From contig NC_049981.1 of assembly GCF_000003815.2 (NCBI RefSeq), positions 22,387,817-22,451,816 on the forward strand: 64,000 nucleotides of DNA, read 5' to 3'. Source of the DNA: Branchiostoma floridae. Lineage: Eukaryota > Chordata > Leptocardii > Amphioxiformes > Branchiostomatidae. Below, piece after piece: positions 22,101 through 31,100 of the stretch. The notes under the pieces were generated by a model, which did no database searches, had not been told where the DNA came from, and saw only the letters and a list, made by a program, of their open reading frames with translations. How positions within the stretch are numbered: position 1 is the first letter of the stretch; every line of letters starts with the position of its first letter. Position numbers and translations under genes: made by a program.

Positions 22101-25100
22101 CTGGAACATTCCTATACAGATGATCCACCCTGAATGGCGTTCACATCGGTTTAGGAAAACGGTTTTGAAAATGATTAATCATGATGCATGGAATGCGCCG
22201 GGCGCTGTGGCCAAAATATTGATCAATATTGAGTTTTCTGCCCTCCAAAATTGCACACAAACTCTGACATATCATGAGGAAAGCAGATGGATTTACAAGG
22301 CTGCGGGTTTTAGAGGCAAGGAAAGGAAGCCTGCTGGCCATGACATTTAGCAGGCCCCACATATATATACACACATGTAATGAATATCACACTACATAAC
22401 TTCAGTGTAGTGTATCTCTTTCGGAGATATCAAATTGTGCCTATGGGAGTAAAGCATATCATCTACAATATCTAGTGCAATTGCCCACTGTCACATTGAG
22501 AATAGATTATAGGTTTTTTTTGCAGGACCTGTCGAGAAGTGATGGATGGATTGCAGGTTTCACATGTAGCAGATTCAATTGATATCTTTTGTAATATTGC
22601 AAAAAAGGACAGTGCTGGCAAAGGTTATTGCTTTATCATCTGACAAACATCCAGCTAACTAAGAAATATCCAACTTTACCGATATAACCTTTAAATGTAA
22701 GTTTAAGTAAGTTATAAGTCTTCAAATACCAATGGATCATGCTGTTTGTCATTCTATATTGTGTTATTGAGTCCTATGGCCAAACTTAACTCTGTATCTT
22801 GTAAATAAGATGATAACGTTACATGATTTCCTGAGCAAATATAGTCAAAACTGCCAAAGGAGACCACTCAGGGGACCAACAAAAAATGTCTATGTGGACA
22901 GGTGGTCAATTAGTCAATGGGGAAAATGTATGAATATATGTATCTGAGGGACCGCGGAAAAGTGCATGGTCACATTTTTAGTAGAACTACTAGAAGTTAT
23001 TGCGTGAACGAGCTTGACTGTACTCCAACCAGTAAAGCACAAAGAAAACAAAACGATCCATCCAGACACTCTCGAGTTATTGTGTTGACCGACGGACATA
23101 CACACAGACAGACACACACACAGAAACACAAATGTTCCCACAAAGCATAACCTTCTTGGTGAAGGTAATAAAACAAAAACAAACAGCATAGAACGGATAA
23201 GCCAAATGTGGAGTATAACATTTAGGATAATATTCATTGCTTTTTCTGTTGGGTCTATTAATTTTAAATTGCTGCACAAGAAAGCCCCACAGAGGGTAGG
23301 GTCCAGCGGTGCTAATTCACCTGTAGTGTTAACCCTTAATAGTGTCACGGAAATGCCAGAGGTGGGCCGACCCCACTGAAATATTTAAACACTACCTGAC
23401 ATTGTTTTCCACTCCGTCAAGGACATGCTGCCCTTGGGAACTCCCAGATAAAGTGAACTTTAGCTGCGTGGATTAGGGACAAAGCAAGGGATTTTATCAT
23501 GTTGCTAGGTAACATTAGCGGATAAAGGGAGGTAACAATCATGGTGGTGGGATGGAATGGAACAGAGTATCTAGGAGAAATTACAGATGATGGCAAGACT
23601 TATCTAATACAGGTATCCCTGAATCAACTTAAAAAGTTTCGGGTGCGGCATGGTTAGGAATCTTGCAAAGAGTAGAGAAAAGGAAAAAAAATGTGATGAC
23701 CTGTATGAGGCTAAGAAAAAAATGACTTCGGTATAACCATGAAAGGATTTTGTGACTAAATGTAACACTGAAAATGAGGGGAAATGCCACCCTACCTGTT
23801 TTGTTGGGAGACAAAAAAAAGCCTGATTAAAACCCCTTATTATGTAAAAATTAGAAATAAACTGAGGCTTGGAGAATGTTTTTTCCCCAACCTTTATTCT
23901 TTCCTTTACATTGGACTCAATGTCAGTTTTTATAATTCTGCTTGATACATTAATAATGGCATATTAAAAAACGGTGAATTTAAAGCGACCTACCAATGTA
24001 GCATCAGTATTTCTGTGGTAGGCATACTTCAGGTGTTCAAGTCTTGTGGAGGACGTGATAACACTTATGTTTACGAGTTGACATTGTTTGTAAGCTTGAA
24101 AAAATTGGTGATTCATGTTGAAAAAAGATTTACAATAATTCTCAGGTGCTGTTATATACTGTGCCTTTGGACTGCCCTTTAGCTCTACACACATCACAGA
24201 TATTACACAGCCAATGCAGACACATTTACGAGACGAGAAAAGTGCTTTGTGTTACCGCTCTGCTTTACACTCCTTTAGGCTCCATCAATATTCACATTTA
24301 GCACCACAAAAAGAAAGATGTGAATTCGGAGACATTTTCAGACATGAAAAGCACTACCTGTAAGCAGACGGTCTGACCTCTGCCCCAGCCAAAGCATCAC
24401 GGTGAAATTGCACATCGGACAATGCGAGTATCGAGCTGACCAGCGTTCCCAAAGGCCCGCGCAGATCCGTGCAACATTATGTCATGCCTCCAGGATCATT
24501 TTTGATATCAGACCCGTTGGAGCTGCGCCAGGGTTGGCAATTTGTATTGTGCACCTGCTACAAGTATATACAAAAGCCTCTCCGCCCCAACCAGCCATAC
24601 AGTGTACTGATGACAAACGATTATTGTTTTACATTCTGGGAACTCTAGGACGGCTATAAAGCTCTCCTCATATCCAGAGCACCACATAATTACAACATCA
24701 ATCCCTTCCTGCTGGTACAACTAGAGTAGTGCCTAGCGGGGAATTCACAGGGCTTCTAGTCATTAAAACAAATGAAATTTGACTGAATAATGACTGATCA
24801 GCCGCTAACGAGCTTGTTGCAATCCTCTAGGTTAACTGCCGCTCGTTTGCCCTCTCCCGCGGCATGGAAGGGGAGCTTGGAGCACGGGCGCTGGCCAGTG
24901 ATTCTGGACCGGGGTGTCATTTGTTATGGACTATCAGAGCAACTACTGCGTGATAGATTGGGTATCATGACCGAGTTTTTGAGGTAGGTCCAAAAGAGTA
25001 TCAATTTATGTTTTCTCCGAAAGGGAAAAAGATACTGTTTTTGCTGGTGTGTTTTTTTCTTCTTTCGTCTATAGCCAATCAGAGATTAGGCTGGATATTA

Positions 25101-28100
25101 GATCTCGGGCAAATACGAGCAATCTTGTCTTTTTTTTTTCACATGGGATTGGCTTGACAAAACGCTATGAGGAAAACATTCTGCATTTTCAAGAAAATGT
25201 CTCCTTTCTAGTATGTTTTCTTGCTGCATTTTTTCAGAAGGTACAGGTTGCAGCTATATGTGGTGAATTTCATGTTGTGGCCACACAACAGTCTGTATAA
25301 ACTATTAGTAAAGAAGATAGGATGACTTCCCGACAAGATCTAACGCTGGTTCATCTTTATCCGTGGGGTAACCTATATCTGTTGTTTTTGAGGGCGACAG
25401 TTGTTTTAAACTGCAAGGTTTTGAAAATATCACCATTTTAAAACAACCTTTCTTCGGCTTAATATCTCTGAATACCCTGTTTAAAAAACAACGGATATAG
25501 GTAAACCACCGAATAAAGGTGAACCAGCGTTACATGAAACATTCGAAAATACGGCCTGTGGGCAACAAATGAAAGTGATATTTCCTAGCCTCTGTTATGG
25601 TTATAGACTCCACCAAACTCTTTTTCCAGTAAGACTAAGAGCACATAATTGTGGGGTTCAAGCACCACCAACTGACCAGTCTAACAGGTCCGGACCAATT
25701 AGCCTTGCGGATCCCGGGAGCCAGGAGACTGTACTACTCATCTCGTGTGTTTCACATACTAAGTACTGTAAATGCAGAAATGTTCGCGGTGGATTAATGT
25801 TCGCGGTTTTTGCGGTGACCACTTCACAGCTAACTTAAAACCATCGCGAACATTTTTCTATTAATAGTATTATGGTATTAGACTGCAGTCTATGGTGTTG
25901 CTGCGAACTTGAATCCACCAAGAAAACTCCTTTTTCCCCGCTACCGCAAAATTAAATCCCTGCGAACTTAAAAGCATTTTACAGTATATCAGAGCCTGCA
26001 ATGGTCTGGCTACCTTGACCCTTTTATTGGTAGACCCCTGGGCCCAAATGATTATAGATAACAAATACCATAACTAATTGGTGACAAATCACTCTTGGAT
26101 GCCTTTCTCTGGAGGCAATGGCTAAGAACCATTTAAAGAATTACCGGTATCCATTTTATCAGTTTTATTACAGATTCTTCAACTTCTTTGTATAAGTTTT
26201 GAAACAGAATTCCTCACCTTGAAACTGAATTCTCTTTAGTTGAACAAAACTGATTGTTATCCACAAGCTGTTACTATCGAGTAGAGGAGTCAGATTAGGG
26301 CTCTTTTAAAAGAGTTTATGGCTAACTGTAAATCAAGCTTTGTAGTGACTTTGTTTCGAGGTATGGGTTATGATAAAGTAAACGTTTAGAGCACTTGGTC
26401 GGCACATGGACTAACTTAATATTCTCTTCATCCCTGCAGGGACGTAAGGCCACGACTTTTGTCTGTCCTACACTGCAGTCTGAGCTTATTGTCAGGAGAG
26501 CCCAAATATTATTTCGCAGTATGACGATTTCGCGGTGGAGGGGTCACGGCCAAAACCCCAATCATAAAACCAACTAGAGTAGAAACTAGGTAACATTTGC
26601 AAGCAAATACATGATGTTTACCCTCACATGGTCTAGCCTAGCAAAGTACTGCCTTGTTTATTCTTACTCCTGACCAATACATACTGATCCAGGGTTGTAG
26701 CCAGCACCCGTCCTTCTGTCCTTTGACGGAATTTTGTAGCTAGGGTCAGAAAAAAAATTTGCCCATTCCATCCTCCATCCAATCGATATTTAAAGATAAA
26801 AAAAAATGTATCCCTTGTGTAATTTTTCACCAAAACAGACGTCGTTGAACAGCTTAGTCTACCAGCAAACTTTACCCCTCAAAATGCAGGAAATAGCGTT
26901 TCAGAGGGTCTATTTTTCATATTTTCTGGATGTGAGGAGGGTGGGGTGGTTGGGGGTGTGTGATGCGCCCGGACCCCCCTAGGAACGTCGCAACTTCAAC
27001 ACTAGATGGGATTTATAATTGAGGGGACGGAAAATGATTTTAGGCTGCCTACAACCCTGTACTGACCAATACATGGTGACCAGCCGCTTTACTTCTGTCA
27101 ATATTATGCCAATTGCTACACCATGTAATCAAATACCACAATTTGTTTGCTACATTACCAGTAACCATGGAAACAGTCTGGTCTAGATCATTGTCTTAAT
27201 GTGTTTGGAGAAGAAAAAGAGGAAAAACTATGTGAGAAAACAATATGTTTACCTTCACCAACAAGAACATCTCAAGATTTAAGATGCAATTCCACATACG
27301 AGACTGATGATGATGATTCTTCACAGTAATGTGCATCATTTACACCCAGATTGACTGAATGAGATCTAAAAGGTGTCAATGCTCATTTGACCACAACATT
27401 GCTTCCACTATCATCTTGACAGACCACATCGACTGAGGAAATCAAGTGGAAATGTCTTATGCATTTGGCGCCAATTTGGCAACGGGAAAATTGCCAAACG
27501 GTCGGATAATACCCAAAATCCTTGGAGGGTCGGTGGTGTTGATGGCATGGGAAACTAGGCCATGGTAAATGGTCCTCATGTTCCATCCCGTTTGCAGGAC
27601 TGTGATTTCCCATTAAGTGGAGGATTAGACCGTAAATCCTCGTCAAGGGTCCTGACATCAGCAATTCTGGGAAAATTGGAAGCAATCAAACCAAGATGAA
27701 AACAAAAGGGGGATGGGCAAATGTGACAGTCCCTTGCTGAATAATCACGTATAAGACGATTAGAATTTAGCAGCAGGATTTATCTGACTGGGCTCTTATG
27801 AAAATCCCTACACCAACAGTCCGGATGACGGAGAAAATGTCCAGGATGTGGAAGATGTGCATCATAAAAACATCAGCCAAAGATGATTACAGGTGTTCAT
27901 CGCCATGGCGACAAGCTCCTTGTGCACTCATACATGAAAGATGTTGCTAAATATTTTACAGAGGCTTTAATTGAATCTTATTAATGCCCCTCTCTGTAAC
28001 CAATTCTACTGTGCATGAAAATTGCAAAAGTCAACTGCAAAAGGCTGTGACGTAATAATATATGGTGGGGAGTGCGACAAGGAAATCCTTTTAGCACCTG

Positions 28101-31100
28101 TCCCCGTGTCAGCTGAGGGCATTGTGTTCGGCACAACAGGATGCCATCATGCAACGCACTGTCCATCACGCTCTTTCATCACACAGCTCACTCTTGCAGG
28201 CCGATACGTTTTCCTGTGGCACACCATTGATCAGCCGTTTTTTCCGCGAAGGAAAAGCAGAGGTCAGGGATTCTGGTGGATGACCACGTTTCCATCAGTG
28301 TCTCCTTCACGCTCGGAGGAGCCGGATGCGAATCGATCTAACAGCTTTCTCCAGTAAAATATTCAAAACTGCGGCAAAAACAGACCCTACTAATCAACGA
28401 AAGGCCGCAGAAAAATATTTCATGCCCTTTCTGTGCCGATTGCAACTACTGACAAGGTCTGCTTCCATCCCATTCTTAAGCAGGTTGATCTGAGATTCTG
28501 ATGACTCTAAGATTTTGGTTCAAAACTGCGGCAAAAACAGACCCTACTAATCAACAAAAGGCTGCAGAAATATATGTCACGGAATTTCTGTGACGATTGC
28601 AACTACTGACAATTTTAATGCTTCCATCCCATCCTTACGCAGGTTGATTTGACAATTTTTACCAGCAGACTAGTGGCAAAGAAGTTTTTGTAGTGAATCA
28701 TGTGAAATATAATTTCATTTTCACTGTCACTATAGAGAAGCTATCGATCACGGACACCATCAAAGGAACTGGAAAATTATTGAACAAGAAACTTGATGAT
28801 CGGTCACCAGAGGGCAGTTTTTACAGTTCCAGCTGTAAAATGCAACTTGTATAACTACTATAAGGTTGCTACATATAACTGGGTTTACAGACAAGACAGT
28901 AACATGTGATTCAGATTCTGAAAGAGCCCTTGATCATGATCATGAAGAGTTGCTGTGGTTTGAAGACTGAAAAGTTAGACTATGAATATGATGCAAAATG
29001 CAGTTTTCAGTTTGTGTGATCCATGATCGATGACAGAATTTTGCAAAATGTTTAAATAAATGCACATGCCTAAATATACCAACTCTTATAATTCTAGGCA
29101 CAAAACAGGACTGCCACATCTTTTGAAAAAAAACTGAATATTAAGAGATCTACTAGTATTTAATATGTAGTGTTGGCAAATCCTGAGGTTTGCACACTTC
29201 AGATATCCACATGTTCTTGAGAAGGTCTCCATAACATCGTACATGTGCCACAGTGCCAGTCTTAGGGTATCCGGCAAAATCATGAGAACAAGCTGAGTTA
29301 TGTTTGTGACATTATCTAATATGATGCTTTTCATAATGTCGAATGCAATCAAAATATACAACTGTCACTTTTTATGGTGAGTGATTTATAACAGTAAATT
29401 GGTCTAGAGACACAAACATACACACTCATGTGTGCATGCTCAATCAGACAATGATGCATGGACTCCCTGTTCCTATTTCATAACAGCAGGACTGTAAATA
29501 AAGTGGGGAATATCTTAAAAAATTGCAATTCAGGTATAGGCAGACATTTTCACAGCATAGTGATACACACTGGACACTCCTATCAATCATAGCTTTCATT
29601 TTTTTATGACCTGGCCTCATGGGCCCCTCTTGATAAAGGCACATCATGCCATGCCATGATCATGCCTATAAAATCAATCAATGAAAAATGCATGGAGCAA
29701 TACAATAACAATGGACAATTGAAAGTAGCCATCTATTACGGCACGTAACAGGTTCTCCGAAATGACTCAGTCCTTCAATAATGCAGCAAGTCCTGACAGA
29801 GATGGACTGTAAACACGCACACCTGCAGCAGACAGGCGAATCATTCACCAGTCCGATGCCTCACCAAAGGCTCAAAATCTATTTTTTTAAACGATATGAA
29901 TCTTGTATTGGTGCACCTCTCTTAAAACTTTACCTAAAAGGTGCACAGCAGAAAAAAAAAATTGGGAGCACAATGCAAAATGAATTTTGAAATGTACCAA
30001 CAGCTGCAATGTTGATCCATACACAGTCATCTTTTGTAGTTCGCACCTGGGCTGTCGCCTGCTTTAGATTTTTTTCCATCACTCTCATTGTTCGGGAGCC
30101 AATGATGTTAATCTGTCGTTTTAAGTGAATGAAAACACATTTTTATCATTCTATGTACTGAAACTCAGATTTTGGGGACAGGTGGAATGAAATTTTTGTC
30201 TGTCCCAGGAAGCAGATTTTTCATCCCAGGACAGAGGGATTGGTCCTGGAGACATCCCAGCTGGTTAATACAGCCTCATTGTTACAGTGTAACAATATGA
30301 TATTTCAATTCCAGTATGGCATCAATGTATTTTCTACTTTATTTTCTTGGCTTTCAAGAATGCGCTGCAGATCTTAGGTCCCTGTCAAAATACCAGGTAT
30401 ATTTTAGTACTGCTCTCATGATGCTCCTTTAAATTTTAATCAAAATAGCACCAAATAAAAAAAACATGAATTTAAAAAGATCTAACGCTAGTTCACCTTT
30501 ATCCGTGGGGTAACCTATATCCGTTGTTTTTAAAAGTAGGGTATTTTGGGCAATCATGCCAACAAAATGTGAGGTCAAACTGCTATATTTCGAAAAAATT
30601 ACAATATGAACAACCGTCTGTCAACTTGATATCCCTAAATGTGCTGTTTTGAAAAGCAACGGATATAGGTTACCCCACAGATAAAGATGAACTAGGGTTA
30701 CTTGGTACAAGTAATATTTTTGAGGTATGTAATCAGAATTAGATATCCTGGTGTTCAGGACATTCTTCAGAAGCCTTGATAATTTGAATTCTACGACGAC
30801 AGGGACAAAAGGTTACGGTGCATTGTCAGGACAGGCTAAAGCCATTTGGGAAGAACATACCACCACCGGCCACAAATGAAACAGAAATTCCGAAAAGCAC
30901 TTGTCCATTTCCCGTGATTTGTTTTCTGACATCTTTGTATTTGGGGCACTTTCTACCAGCCAAGAAAAGAACAACAGCTGCTGTATAACTGTATAACGTT
31001 ATATACCGTAATGACAAGATGGGTCTCTTCCAATAGGCTTTATCATTTTTGTAGGCTCTGCACACACCCATCCCCAGCTCATTTTGGTAGTGTCTTACTA

